Of a stretch of DNA of 64,000 bases, positions 25,830 to 35,129 are shown piece by piece. Numbering within the stretch: position 1 is the stretch's first letter; every line of letters begins with the position of its first letter. A model generated the notes under the pieces. The model was not told where the DNA came from. It ran no database searches and was given only the letters and a program-made list of their open reading frames with translations. The position numbers were made by a program, and so were the translations under genes. The DNA comes from Fischerella sp. PCC 9605 (GTDB taxonomy: Bacteria; Cyanobacteriota; Cyanobacteriia; Cyanobacteriales; Nostocaceae), in contig NZ_KI912148.1 in assembly GCF_000517105.1 (NCBI RefSeq), positions 490,518-554,517 of the forward strand, read 5' to 3'.

Positions 25830-26534
25830 TTAAATTTCCTCTTGAGCGTAGCTGCTTAGCAGCTTGTCGTTAGACATTGCTTTGAGTTTCGACGTAAAAG
25901 ACTCGGAGCGATCGCTTGTTTTGGGGGTAAATTGCTCAATGGGAGAATTATTGGCATTTGGCGGAAGAAGCATCCGCTGTTTGTTGGGGAGTGGTACAGG
26001 AGCAGTGCTAGCTAGGGAGCTACTATGATCGTGGGGTGATGGGGTGGTGGGGTGGTGGGGAGACAAATTCCCCCGATCTCCCGATCTCCCGATCTCCCGA
26101 TCTCCTTGTTTTCTTGTTCCTGCATCCTCATTTCTCAACTCCTGAACAGGAGTGCTTCTATTGATGACAGGAAGTTGAGGCGAGTTTGAGACAGAGGTTA
26201 AGCTTTCAGGGAATTTGCTGCAAATTAGGCGTTCAAATTCCATATTGAAATGATAAGTAGCCTGTCCCCGTCGCTGCCAAAGTGTTAATATTTGCTGTAC
26301 CGATATGGCTTTGTAGCGTCCTTGATACAGTGCTTCAATAACTGCTAAATGTAGCCAACTATCTGGGTATTGTTTTTGCCAACGATTAACTAGCTCACTG
26401 GCACTATAACCACTGAGATCGAAACTATAGTGAATTAATAAAACTTTTGCCAAGTCGGAAGTTGCACCCAAAGTAGGCGTGAATATTGGGCTTTCGTCTT
26501 CAGTCAAGAGGGCTAAATTTTGCTCCCGTCGCAT
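25830..26534 (-). CDS. Unknown protein partly built from repeat DNA
   Basis: 234 aa starting MRREQNLALLTEDESPIF. The first ~120 residues look like a normal helical domain (LAKVLLIHYSFDLSGYSASE, VIEALYQGRYKAISVQQI); I do not recognise the family. Residues ~138-165 are encoded by tandem GGGAGATC units and GGTGGGGT heptamers, giving low-complexity sequence (QGDREIGRSGDRGN). The last ~28 residues (SDRSESFTSK to SYAQEEI) are encoded by a copy of the dispersed GAGCG hairpin element, which also provides the stop codon. The true C-terminus may have been replaced by these insertions. Confidence 0.75.
   Translation of the reverse strand: MRREQNLALLTEDESPIFTPTLGATSDLAKVLLIHYSFDLSGYSASELVNRWQKQYPDSWLHLAVIEALYQGRYKAISVQQILTLWQRRGQATYHFNMEFERLICSKFPESLTSVSNSPQLPVINRSTPVQELRNEDAGTRKQGDREIGRSGDRGNLSPHHPTTPSPHDHSSSLASTAPVPLPNKQRMLLPPNANNSPIEQFTPKTSDRSESFTSKLKAMSNDKLLSSYAQEEI
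25862..25920. repeat. Dispersed hairpin element inside a CDS 3' end
   Basis: TTTGAGTTTCGACGTAAAAGACTCGGAGCGATCGC belongs to the family at 17452, 19118, 19368 and 19795; the upstream block TTTAAATTTCCTCTTGAGCG (25831-25850) also matches 19099-19121. Between the two parts lies a ~30-bp insert with TAGCTGCTTAGCAGCT, shared with 19764-19790. Confidence 0.7.
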
Positions 26535-26730
26535 ATAGCCTATAGTGCTTTTTGCTACAGTTTTTTGGATGGTTCAAATAAAGGTTGTTGTTTGTTGTTT
26601 GTTGTTTGTTGTTTGGACTAATAAACTAGCAACAACCAACCACCAACTATCAACTATTAACAACCAACTACTAAAGACCCTCATAATTATGTTTTTTTAC
26701 ACCCCATTACTAAAGCAAGTGTTCTCCATT

Positions 26731-28830
26731 CTACTTGTTGCCCACAGCAAAAGTGGAAACTATGTACGGTGAATTTATATTTGGCGTTCGCCCGATCGCA
26801 ACTAATGCTTGATACACCATTGCTGCTACTTCTGCCCGGGTTGCTTCCCGCGTAGGTTCAATTTGCTTGGGATCTGGGTAATTGACAACGATCCTTTGCA
26901 GCGTTGCAGTTGCGACTGCGGCACTAGCATAGGCGGGAATACTATTGCGATCGCTAAAGCCAAGTAAAACATCGGGATGGGCTGCTGATAAGGTAAGCCC
27001 GTTTACCAACGAAACAATTACCTGTAGCCGTTGCACATTATGCTGGGGGCGGAAAGTGCGATCGCTAAAACCACCAACAAAGCCGCCCTGTGCTGCTTGC
27101 TGGATGGACTTATATGCCCAAAAATCCTTGGGTACGTCAGTAAAATCTGGTGCCGAACGTTTGGGAGTAGGGTTAAAAGCAGCAGTTACTAAAGCAGCAT
27201 ACTGGGCGCGAGTCATAGGTTGATCGGGTTGATAACTACCATTAGCAAAACCACGTGTTAAATTCATGCTTACTAATGCCCGAATAAATCCTTCTGCCCA
27301 GTGTCCGACGAGATCGGTAAAGGAGGGAATATCTGCATCGGGATTGACAATGTAAGGAGAAATAATCGGCTTTTGTTTGCCAATTGTTACCAACGCTTGA
27401 TAGATTAATGCTGCTACTTCAGCGCGAGTGATATCTCGCAACGGTTCTAGTAATTCGGTTTGTGGATAGTTCACCACTAGCAGTTTCTGGGTAGCAACTG
27501 CCACGGCATCATTGGCATAACTGGGTATTTGGGCGCGATCGCGATACACTGTTAACACATTTGGATTACCACCACTTAGTTGTAACCCATTTATCAAAGA
27601 TACTATTGCTTGAATTTTAGTTAAATTTTGTCCTGGCCTAAACGTGCCATCCGGAAATCCACTGATAAAACCCATGCCAGCAGCACGCTCAATGGCTGTT
27701 GCTGCCCAAAAATCTGGTTTTACATCTGTAAAATTATTTACTTGATTTTTCTGAGGTAAGTCAAAACTTTTAGCAACGATCGCGGCATACTGGGCACGAG
27801 CGATCGGTGCTTCGGGTTGAAAGGTACCATCACCAAAGCCACTAATTAAGCCTTTACTCAGCAATGCTTCCACAAAAGCCGCTGCCCAATGCCCGGTCAT
27901 GTCAGAAAAGCTAGTGCTAATAGTTACTTTTTTGGAAGTATCTTCTGTAGTCGCGCCTAACTCAACTAATCCTTTTATTCCAACAGGATTCAATAAATTC
28001 CCAGCGGAGACTAGTTTTTTAGAAGTAGCATTGTGGACGTCAAAGCTGGAATTGCTGCGAAAAATGTTACCAGCAGGGTCTTGAGTGCTGCCCAAGTCAG
28101 GGGTGGCGTTGCCATTTACCAGCAGTCCGCCTTGGGAGTTTTTTTCGATGATATTCTGCCGGAGTACTGGTCGTGCATCTCGGGACAGAGCGATCGCAGT
28201 CCGGTTTTCTGATAGTTTATTATTTGCTAATAAAGGTGCGGCAAAGTCACTAATAGCAATTCCTATTGCATTTTTTTGCACAACATTCCGCAGCACTTCC
28301 CCTTTGCTATGGCGGGCCATGACTAGCCCAGAGGCTCCATTTTCTACAAATACGTTATCAAGTATTGCTGGTTTGCCAGTACCGCTGACAAACACAGCTT
28401 CCCGACCACACTTGATAAAAGTATTGTTAGCTAAAGTTGGTACTGTCGATTCAATCCAGACGCCAGTACCTTTGGTGATGGCGTTGGTTACAGTTACACC
28501 CATGAGGCTAGCATCACCTAACAATAGCAGTGTAATATTTTGCACTCCAAAACTTTCGCTTTGATACTCGCTACTTCCGGAAATGATAATGTCCTGGCCT
28601 TTGGTTGCTTCGTTACCCACTACCATCACTCCAGCTGGAATGACCAGCGGGAAAATTTCACCATTAGTAGTGCTGTAAGTCCCCGGTGCAAGTTGAATAA
28701 TCATCCCTGTTTTGGATGCTTTTAAGGCACGAGTGAGAGTTTTATAGGGAACCAACCGTGACCCAGCATTGGCATCATTCCCAGTCACGGGGTTGACATA
28801 GAGTGTAGCAACGAGGGTAGAGTTGACCAT
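26731..28830 (-). CDS. DUF1565 beta-helix protein with six SLH-type repeats
   Basis: About 699 aa from ATG 28830 (ATG 28851 is also in frame). The start STLVATLYVNPVTGNDANAG opens the DUF1565/beta-helix region (to ~300), which is related to the protein at 15306-17372. Then come two triplets of SLH-like repeats (SDMTGHWAAAFVEALLSKGL ... TDVKPDFWAATAIERA ... and TDLVGHWAEGFIRALVSMNL ... TDVPKDFWAYKSIQQA). SLH domains bind cell-wall polymers. No signal peptide is visible, which is strange for an SLH protein. It may be exported by another route or the start may be misjudged. Confidence 0.85.
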   Translation of the reverse strand: MVNSTLVATLYVNPVTGNDANAGSRLVPYKTLTRALKASKTGMIIQLAPGTYSTTNGEIFPLVIPAGVMVVGNEATKGQDIIISGSSEYQSESFGVQNITLLLLGDASLMGVTVTNAITKGTGVWIESTVPTLANNTFIKCGREAVFVSGTGKPAILDNVFVENGASGLVMARHSKGEVLRNVVQKNAIGIAISDFAAPLLANNKLSENRTAIALSRDARPVLRQNIIEKNSQGGLLVNGNATPDLGSTQDPAGNIFRSNSSFDVHNATSKKLVSAGNLLNPVGIKGLVELGATTEDTSKKVTISTSFSDMTGHWAAAFVEALLSKGLISGFGDGTFQPEAPIARAQYAAIVAKSFDLPQKNQVNNFTDVKPDFWAATAIERAAGMGFISGFPDGTFRPGQNLTKIQAIVSLINGLQLSGGNPNVLTVYRDRAQIPSYANDAVAVATQKLLVVNYPQTELLEPLRDITRAEVAALIYQALVTIGKQKPIISPYIVNPDADIPSFTDLVGHWAEGFIRALVSMNLTRGFANGSYQPDQPMTRAQYAALVTAAFNPTPKRSAPDFTDVPKDFWAYKSIQQAAQGGFVGGFSDRTFRPQHNVQRLQVIVSLVNGLTLSAAHPDVLLGFSDRNSIPAYASAAVATATLQRIVVNYPDPKQIEPTREATRAEVAAMVYQALVAIGRTPNINSPYIVSTFAVGNK

Positions 28831-28915
28831 TGATGATTTATAGATAGGCAAGTTTAAATTATGACAATCAAAAATAACTGTTCACATGCCTTCTGACAAG
28901 AATTTTACAAATAGT

Positions 28916-29043
28916 GGTTGGTGGTTGGTGGTTAGTGGTTAGTGGTTAGTGGTTAGTAGTTAGTGGTTAGTGGTTGGTGGTTGGTGGTTAGTAGTTAGTG
29001 GTTACTCCCCCACTCTCCCACTCTCCCACTCCCCCACTCCCCC
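28916..29043. repeat. Short tandem repeats before ABC operon
   Basis: TTAGTGG/TTGGTGG heptamers (about 28916-29001) are followed by CTCCCAC/CTCCCC units (about 29007-29043). These are typical STRR sequences of filamentous cyanobacteria. Confidence 0.85.
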
Positions 29044-29112
29044 ATTCCCAAATTTCCAGTGAGGTTTAATATTATTGCGTGTCTTACTATCATTAGCGAT
29101 TAGCCCAAACCA

Positions 29113-30123
29113 ATGATTGAAGTTGAGCATCTGAGTAAAACATACGGCTCGACCCGAGCAATAACTGATGTAACTTTTAACGTCGAACCAGGAGAGATTT
29201 TGGGGTTTTTAGGGCCAAATGGCGCTGGTAAAACTACGACTATGCGGATTTTGGCCGGTTATTTACCTGCGACAAGTGGTACAGCTAGGATTGCTGGCTT
29301 CGATGTCCATGAAAAATCGCTCCTCGTGCGGCAAAGGATTGGTTATTTACCAGAAACACCGCCGTTGTATCCAGAAATGACGGTCGAGGGATTTTTGTAT
29401 TTTGTGGCGCGGATCAAAGGAGTTCCGGCTGGCGATCGCACTTCTAAGGTCAAAGCAGCAATAGAACGTTGCAACTTACAAGACAAACGCCACGTCATTA
29501 TCCGCAAACTTTCTAAAGGATATAAACAGCGTGTTGGCATTGCTCAAGCAATTGTCCACGACCCCCCAGCGATCATTTTGGATGAACCTACCGTGGGACT
29601 CGATCCCCGCCAAATTATTGAGGTGCGAAATTTAATTAAAAGCCTAGCTGGTTCTCACACAATTATTCTCTCGACCCATATTTTGCCAGAAGTCAGCATG
29701 ACCTGTAGCCGCGTGGCAATCATCAATCGCGGCAAAATAGTAGCAACTAATACACCAGAACAACTCATGACCCAGTTGACAGGTGGCTCTGGCTATGAAA
29801 TAGAAATTGAAGGTGAAGCGAGTTTAGCCAAACAGGTATTGCAAAATCTGCCTGGTGTGAGTTTGATAGAATCAATGCCTGCGGCGGGAATGCACGGTCA
29901 CTTTCCGAAAGACAATCGTGCTTACCTGCGGGTAATATCGCAACCGAGTGCTGAACCAGGAAAAGATATTGCCGCGGCATTGCTGCGGACGGGATTTGCT
30001 TTACATGAAATGCGACGGGTAAGCGCCACCTTAGAAGATGTCTTTTTAGAACTGACCACAGAAGAAAAAAATTTTCAGACTGAGGCAGAATCAGCAACAG
30101 CTAATGAGGAGGAAGCGGCTTAG
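29113..30123 (+). CDS. ABC transporter ATPase, GldA-like
   Basis: 336 aa. The Walker A motif GPNGAGKTT is at residues 34-42, the signature is LSKGYKQR, Walker B is AIILDEPTVGLDP, and the switch His is in ILSTHILPE. The ~100-residue C-terminal extension is common in ABC-2 exporter ATPases. The stop TAG is directly followed by the ATG of the permease gene, so they form an operon with the permease and, further on, with GldG and DUF4340 proteins. This gene set is known as a Gld-type exporter; gldA and gldFG are needed for gliding in Bacteroidetes, but in cyanobacteria the substrate is unknown. Confidence 0.93.
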   Translation: MIEVEHLSKTYGSTRAITDVTFNVEPGEILGFLGPNGAGKTTTMRILAGYLPATSGTARIAGFDVHEKSLLVRQRIGYLPETPPLYPEMTVEGFLYFVARIKGVPAGDRTSKVKAAIERCNLQDKRHVIIRKLSKGYKQRVGIAQAIVHDPPAIILDEPTVGLDPRQIIEVRNLIKSLAGSHTIILSTHILPEVSMTCSRVAIINRGKIVATNTPEQLMTQLTGGSGYEIEIEGEASLAKQVLQNLPGVSLIESMPAAGMHGHFPKDNRAYLRVISQPSAEPGKDIAAALLRTGFALHEMRRVSATLEDVFLELTTEEKNFQTEAESATANEEEAA

Positions 30124-30936
30124 ATGGGTGTAGTACTGAGTAATATTGTTGCCATTTATCGCCGAGAGTTACAGAGTTATTTTGTCTCGCCTTTAGCTTA
30201 TGCGATCACAGGTATTTTTTGGTTTATAGCTGGGTTGTTCTTTATCTTAATTTTGATGGGGCCAGACGGAATTTTGGCAGCAGTAGCCGCATTAGACACC
30301 CAAGGACAACAGTTTGGAGTGCCAGTCCCGCCAATAGATGTGCCTTATGAATTTGTGCGGGCATTTTTAGACCGGATGGGATGGTTGTTGTTGTTCGTAC
30401 TGCCCATACTCTCAATGGGACTTTACGCCGAAGAACGCAAGCGCGGTACTTTAGAACTGTTAGCCACATCGCCAGTGACAAACTGGGCGGTAGCAATCGG
30501 TAAATTGTTGGGAGTCGTCACGTTTTTTACCACAATGGTAGTACCGATGCTGGCGTTGGAAGCGATCGCTTTGAGTGCCTCAAGTCCAGCCATGCCGCCA
30601 ACAATTCCTTTGCTAGGACATTTAGCATTAATTTTGCTAGCAGCAGCAATTTTATCTTTGGGAATGTTTATTTCTTCTTTAACAGACAGCACAATTTTGG
30701 CAGCCGTCCTCACCTTTGCCACTATTTTATTGTTGCTGTTTGTGGATTTAATTGCTAAAAATATCAGTGGCCCGATCGGACAAGCCTTAGGCTATTTATC
30801 GCTGCTAAAACATTACAACAATCTCATCCAAGGCATTTTTGATAGCAGCAGCTTGGTATTATTTGGCAGTTACATTGTCTTAGGTATCTTTCTCACCGCA
30901 CAATCAATTGATGCACTCCGCTTTCAAAGACAGTAG
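30124..30936 (+). CDS. ABC-2 type permease, GldF-like
   Basis: 270 aa with about six hydrophobic segments. It starts directly after the ATPase stop codon. Residues VVLSNIVAIYRRELQSYFVSPLAYA match the entry helix of GldF/NosY-type permeases, and AEERKRGTLELLATSPVTNW is the conserved cytoplasmic loop that contacts the ATPase. It forms the membrane pore of the exporter with the GldA-like ATPase and probably the GldG protein downstream. Confidence 0.92.
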   Translation: MGVVLSNIVAIYRRELQSYFVSPLAYAITGIFWFIAGLFFILILMGPDGILAAVAALDTQGQQFGVPVPPIDVPYEFVRAFLDRMGWLLLFVLPILSMGLYAEERKRGTLELLATSPVTNWAVAIGKLLGVVTFFTTMVVPMLALEAIALSASSPAMPPTIPLLGHLALILLAAAILSLGMFISSLTDSTILAAVLTFATILLLLFVDLIAKNISGPIGQALGYLSLLKHYNNLIQGIFDSSSLVLFGSYIVLGIFLTAQSIDALRFQRQ

Positions 30937-30939
30937 TTA

Positions 30940-31086
30940 TTGGTTGGTTGTTGTTTGTTGGTGGTTGGTTGGAATTGCTTGGGTGTTCGTGGTTTGTTGT
31001 TGCTTGATTAACAAACGCCTAACAACTAACAACTAACAACTAACAACTAACAACTAACAACTAACAACTAACAACTAACAACTAAC
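30940..31086. repeat. Tandem repeats inside ABC operon
   Basis: GGTTGGTTGTTG... on the left and about nine CTAACAA heptamers on the right (31017-31086) form potential complementary arms between permease and gldG-like genes. They could form a hairpin in the shared mRNA. Confidence 0.85.
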
Positions 31087-31091
31087 TAATC

Positions 31092-32666
31092 ATGAAAATT
31101 ATCGCTACAAAAAAACTTTGGAAATATCTGATTTGGCTAGGCTTATTCTTAGCTACTGCTGGCTTAGCAACTGGTTTGGTTGCAAACGAGTGGGGAACAA
31201 TTCCTCTAGCGTTGATAATTTCTGGAACAGTCATCATTGGCTTGTGGCTAGTATTGCAAAGCCAGGAGAGTAACTGGTGGGGGCGTCGTTCCACCCAAGC
31301 TGGTACTAATGCCTTAGTTGCAACTTTGGCAGTGTTGGCGATTTTAGGGTTAATTAACTTCTTAGCCAGTCGCTACGAAGTGCGGGTAGACTTAACAGAA
31401 ACTCAGTTATTTACCCTTGCCCCTGAGTCTAAAGAACTGGTGCGGAACTTAAAACAGCCAGTAAAGGTATTGGTATTTGATGTGGCGCAAAATCCTCAAG
31501 ATCGGGAATTGCTGGAAAATTATCAGAAGCAAAACTCAAAGTTTCAGTTTGAGTACATCGATCCTCAAGCTAGACCAGGATTGGTAGAGAAGTTTGGCGT
31601 CAAAGATTATGGTGAAGTTTATTTAGAATCTGGGAATAAACGGCAATTATTACAGGTAGTAAATGTTAACGATCGCCTTTCAGAAATCAAATTAACTAAC
31701 GGTCTGCAACAAATCTCTAGTACCAGTACAGCTAAAGTTTACTTCCTCCAAGGCCACGGCGAACGCCAACTTACCAGTGGTGAAGGTGCGATTTCCCAAG
31801 CAGTTCAGGCATTAGGCAACAAAAATTACACCACCGCCCCACTCAATCTAGTGGAAAAGTCAAGTGTTCCTAGTGACGCTAATGTCTTGGTGATAGCCGG
31901 GCCAAAGCGATCGCTGTTTGACGGCGAGGTGAAAGTCTTGCGAGACTATCTCAATCAAGGTGGCAACTTGCTGCTGGCGATCGATCCAGGTACAGACCCT
32001 AAACTTGACAGTTTGCTAACAGAATGGGGTGTAAAGCTGGATAATCGCTTGGCTGTCGATGTCTCTGGTAGCGTCGCGTTTGGCCCTGCTGTTCCCATCG
32101 TTACAGAGTACGGACAACATCCAATTACTAAAGATTTTGGTAACAGCATTTCTTTTTATCGGTTAGCACGACCAATTGAAACTACTCCAGTACCTGGTGT
32201 TGAAGCAACTAAACTACTACTGACTAAACCCTATCCCAACACTTGGGCAGAAAGCGACTTGCAAAACGAAAACTTGCAGTTCAACGAAGGAAAGGATCTC
32301 AAAGGCCCTTTGACCTTAGGTGTTGCTTTAAAGCGGAAACTACCAGTTCCATCTCAAGCCAATCCCAGCCCCACTCCTCCTGCTAACCCAACCGCTACCG
32401 AATCACGAATGGTAGTCATCGGAGATTCTGACTTTGCTACAGATGGCTCATTTGCACAACAGTTAAATGGAGATGTATTCCTCAATTCCGTCAATTGGGC
32501 AAGTCAACAGGATCGGCAACCTCTTTCCATTCGCCCCAAGGAACCAAAGAACCGTCGCATTAATCTCACAAGCGCACAAGCCAATGTTTTAGCTTTATCT
32601 TCTCTGTTAGTTTTACCCCTAATCGGATTTGCAGTCGCAGCTATTCTATGGTGGCTGCGAAGGTAA
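31092..32666 (+). CDS. GldG-like membrane protein (ABC-associated)
   Basis: 524 aa. Two N-terminal hydrophobic segments and a third at ~70-90 (ALVATLAVLAILGLINFLAS) are followed by a large periplasmic domain (RYEVRVDLTETQLFTLAPES; KVYFLQGHGER; LLAIDPGTDPKL; MVVIGDSDFATDGSF) and a C-terminal TM helix (LALSSLLVLPLIGFAVAAIL). This is the architecture of GldG/DUF4350-like proteins that work with GldA and GldF ABC exporters. It is separated from the permease by a repeat-rich 155-bp spacer, but order and strand support one operon. Confidence 0.9.
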   Translation: MKIIATKKLWKYLIWLGLFLATAGLATGLVANEWGTIPLALIISGTVIIGLWLVLQSQESNWWGRRSTQAGTNALVATLAVLAILGLINFLASRYEVRVDLTETQLFTLAPESKELVRNLKQPVKVLVFDVAQNPQDRELLENYQKQNSKFQFEYIDPQARPGLVEKFGVKDYGEVYLESGNKRQLLQVVNVNDRLSEIKLTNGLQQISSTSTAKVYFLQGHGERQLTSGEGAISQAVQALGNKNYTTAPLNLVEKSSVPSDANVLVIAGPKRSLFDGEVKVLRDYLNQGGNLLLAIDPGTDPKLDSLLTEWGVKLDNRLAVDVSGSVAFGPAVPIVTEYGQHPITKDFGNSISFYRLARPIETTPVPGVEATKLLLTKPYPNTWAESDLQNENLQFNEGKDLKGPLTLGVALKRKLPVPSQANPSPTPPANPTATESRMVVIGDSDFATDGSFAQQLNGDVFLNSVNWASQQDRQPLSIRPKEPKNRRINLTSAQANVLALSSLLVLPLIGFAVAAILWWLRR

Positions 32667-32881
32667 TTTGTTGTTAGTTGTTAGTTGTTTGTAATAACTC
32701 CCGATTTGCTCATTTTTGAGAAAATAATTCTCTTAAAAACCTAAAGGCTGATGAAGGTTTGAGCACAATTTGTTAGTGTTAACTCCAGATCGCTGTTGAG
32801 TGATGGTAATCAGTTGGAGCACAGGAACATGCTTCATCTGGAATGCACTTGATGATTTAGCTTGAACAGCAGGAGGATAAC

Positions 32882-33508
32882 TTGAATCCTACTATTGACC
32901 TAAATACTTTATTCAATCTAGATACATTAATTGAATTCTTACTGGGGATCAGTTTGAGCGCGGCGGCTGGCTTTAGGGTATTTGTACCATTGCTGGCATT
33001 AAGTGTGGCTTCGGTTGTTGGACATTTAGATTTGCCAACTAACTTCGATTGGTTGGAATCACCTCAAGCCTTAGTTGTATTCGCAGTCGCTTGTTTGCTT
33101 GAAATTATCGGATACTATATTCCTTGGCTAGACCATCTGCTGGATACTGTTGCCACACCCGCTGCATTCATCGCTGGGACGATTGTAGCAGCATCCTTTG
33201 CCCCTGAGATGAATCCACTGGTGCAATGGACTTTAGCTTTAATCGCAGGTGGTGGAAGTGCAGGATTAACCAAGGGATTGATGAATATCTTGCGCCTAAC
33301 GTCTACAGGCGTCTCAGGCGGATTAACCAATCCAGTCTTGTCAACCATTGAGCTTACGATCGCAATCGCACTGTCTGTTTTGGCGATCGCAACCCCACTG
33401 GTAGCAGGAATCATCGTCATTGGTGTTCTAATATTTGCTATTCAAAGAGTCTGGAAGTTCTTCAAAAGAAAACCATCTTCCCAACAATCCGAAAGCATCT
33501 CTACATGA
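32882..33508 (+). CDS. DUF4126 membrane protein
   Basis: 208 aa with a TTG start 5 bp after a perfect AGGAGG. It has about five or six TM segments. The opening LLGISLSAAAGFRVFVPLLAL and SAGLTKGLMNILRLTSTGVSGGLTNP are typical of DUF4126. The C-terminal tail is basic (WKFFKRKPSS). The function is unknown. It sits between the GldG-like gene and the DUF4340 gene, which usually go together, so it appears to be inserted in the exporter locus. Confidence 0.88.
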   Translation: MNPTIDLNTLFNLDTLIEFLLGISLSAAAGFRVFVPLLALSVASVVGHLDLPTNFDWLESPQALVVFAVACLLEIIGYYIPWLDHLLDTVATPAAFIAGTIVAASFAPEMNPLVQWTLALIAGGGSAGLTKGLMNILRLTSTGVSGGLTNPVLSTIELTIAIALSVLAIATPLVAGIIVIGVLIFAIQRVWKFFKRKPSSQQSESIST

Positions 33509-33613
33509 AAGCAAAGCATCAAGTTTTAATGAATGTCAATATTGCAAGATTTTAAAGACCGTAGGAGTGTATGTACATTCTTGTATAGTCGTTAATGTAG
33601 CTTTGACGATTTA

Positions 33614-33940
33614 ATGAGTAAGTTTCAAATCGATATCGACTTCGGCAATGTAGATTTCTCTTCCCTTGAGACAGAAGACGATTTTCAAGCAGAGGCGAAA
33701 AAATTACTACCTGCTGCACTTGTAAAACTAGGTGAAACTATTGGTGAAAAGACGTGGGAGGAATTACAAAAAGGGGGCAAAGCATCAGGAGGTAAACTTA
33801 AATCTTCTCAAAGTGAGAAACGTAAATTTATTCAAGAAACAGGAAAAAATTATCAAAGGAGTGCAAGTAATCGAGAAAGGCAAGAGCTGGAAGAATACAT
33901 AGTAGAACAATTACGCAAGCACAAACAAAATAACGGTTAA
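33614..33940 (+). CDS. Small charged protein, unknown
   Basis: 108 aa, acidic at the start (IDIDFGNVDFSSLETEDDFQ) and strongly basic and coiled-coil-like at the end (NRERQELEEYIVEQLRKH). No signal peptide or membrane segment. No family recognised. It follows DUF4126 at 105 bp on the same strand. A coding function is likely from its length and even composition. Confidence 0.65.
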   Translation: MSKFQIDIDFGNVDFSSLETEDDFQAEAKKLLPAALVKLGETIGEKTWEELQKGGKASGGKLKSSQSEKRKFIQETGKNYQRSASNRERQELEEYIVEQLRKHKQNNG

Positions 33941-34161
33941 CCGCTTGCTTTACCCAGACAATTGGTCAACAATTGCTCTAGCAGTTATCATTGACACCGA
34001 TTTACTTGCAGCATGAAGACCGTGTTACTAGTTTGATTCGGCTGCTTGCAATTGGCTTACTCTTTTACCCCTGAGTAGGCTTTTTTCTAACTCCTCTAAA
34101 AATGGGCAACCGGGAGTCATAAGCAACTATCAATAAATGACAAACGACTGATGACTAAAAA

Positions 34162-34785
34162 ATGAAATTACAGCGAACAACTTTAATTTTGATATTGCTA
34201 GCGCTGGGTTTGGGCAGTTTTGTTTATTTCTATGAATTTCGTTGGAAGACTCAGCAAGAGAAAGTCCAGGAGAAAAAGCAGCAAATTTTCTCGTTTGCAG
34301 CGGATGATGTGGCGTCTCTGGTGATTAAGACTAAAAAAGCCACCATTATTCTGGAACGCAACCAAGATTCTGAACGACCAAAATGGTTAATGAAATCTCC
34401 TCAACAAGCACCAGCCAGTGATGCCATAGTTTCTTATTTAATGGATTTGTTGGTCAAGGGTAAGAGCGATCGCACTTTATCAATCTCTGTTAACCAACTT
34501 CCAGAATTTGGTTTAGTTCAACCCCAAGCAACTATCGATATCCAACTCAAAAATCAGAAAACCCATCAATTAATTTTGGGTAAGTCTGACTTTAACCGCC
34601 GTTTATTATATGCTCAAACCGATCCTGGTATTAAACCAGATGGGAATGTAAACGTACTGTTAGTATCTACAGATTTTGAAAACGCAGTCAATCGAGAATT
34701 ATCAGAATGGAAACAATCTACTGATACTGGTGAAAGTAAGCCCTTACCTAGCCTCAATTTACCCACTCCTCAAAATACTAAATAG
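34162..34785 (+). CDS. DUF4340 protein, ABC exporter accessory
   Basis: 207 aa with one N-terminal TM helix (TTLILILLALGLGSFVYFY) and a periplasmic domain made of DUF4340-type units (DDVASLVIKTKKATIILERN; KWLMKSPQQAPASDAIVSYLMDLL; LILGKSDFNRRLLYAQ). In cyanobacteria these proteins usually follow the GldG-like gene, so it is probably part of the exporter encoded at 29113-32666, although DUF4126 and a small gene now lie between. Its tail is Pro/Ser-rich. Confidence 0.88.
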   Translation: MKLQRTTLILILLALGLGSFVYFYEFRWKTQQEKVQEKKQQIFSFAADDVASLVIKTKKATIILERNQDSERPKWLMKSPQQAPASDAIVSYLMDLLVKGKSDRTLSISVNQLPEFGLVQPQATIDIQLKNQKTHQLILGKSDFNRRLLYAQTDPGIKPDGNVNVLLVSTDFENAVNRELSEWKQSTDTGESKPLPSLNLPTPQNTK

Positions 34786-34991
34786 ACAATTAGAGATTAA
34801 TATCGTGTCCACTTGAATACTAATATAGGACTAGTATTTGATTTTTGAAAAGATACGTAGGGGAGGCAAAAAGGGGTGTGGATTTTCCTCCCCCTTTATT
34901 GCCGTTGCGTTACGCCAAAGGCTAACGCACCATTCTATGTTTTTGGGCCGTACTCTCGCCGATCGCACACTAAATTCATGTTCATTAAAAA

Positions 34992-35052
34992 CCCTCACCC
35001 CGTCCTGTCGAACACCCCTCTCCCAACTTGGGAGAGGGGCACGGGGTGAGGG
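34992..35052. repeat. Nested inverted repeat
   Basis: CCCTCACCCCGT pairs with ACGGGGTGAGGG at the ends, and CCCCTCTCCCAA pairs with TTGGGAGAGGGG inside. It is related to the core of the family-1 MITE-like elements but lacks their TACYAAG ends. The rest of 34786-35129 has no gene. Confidence 0.75.
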
Positions 35053-35129
35053 CAGATACGGTAACTAATCAAACGGATTTGATATTATAAAACAATAGCC
35101 TTTAGGTAATTAACAATTTTGTATCACTA

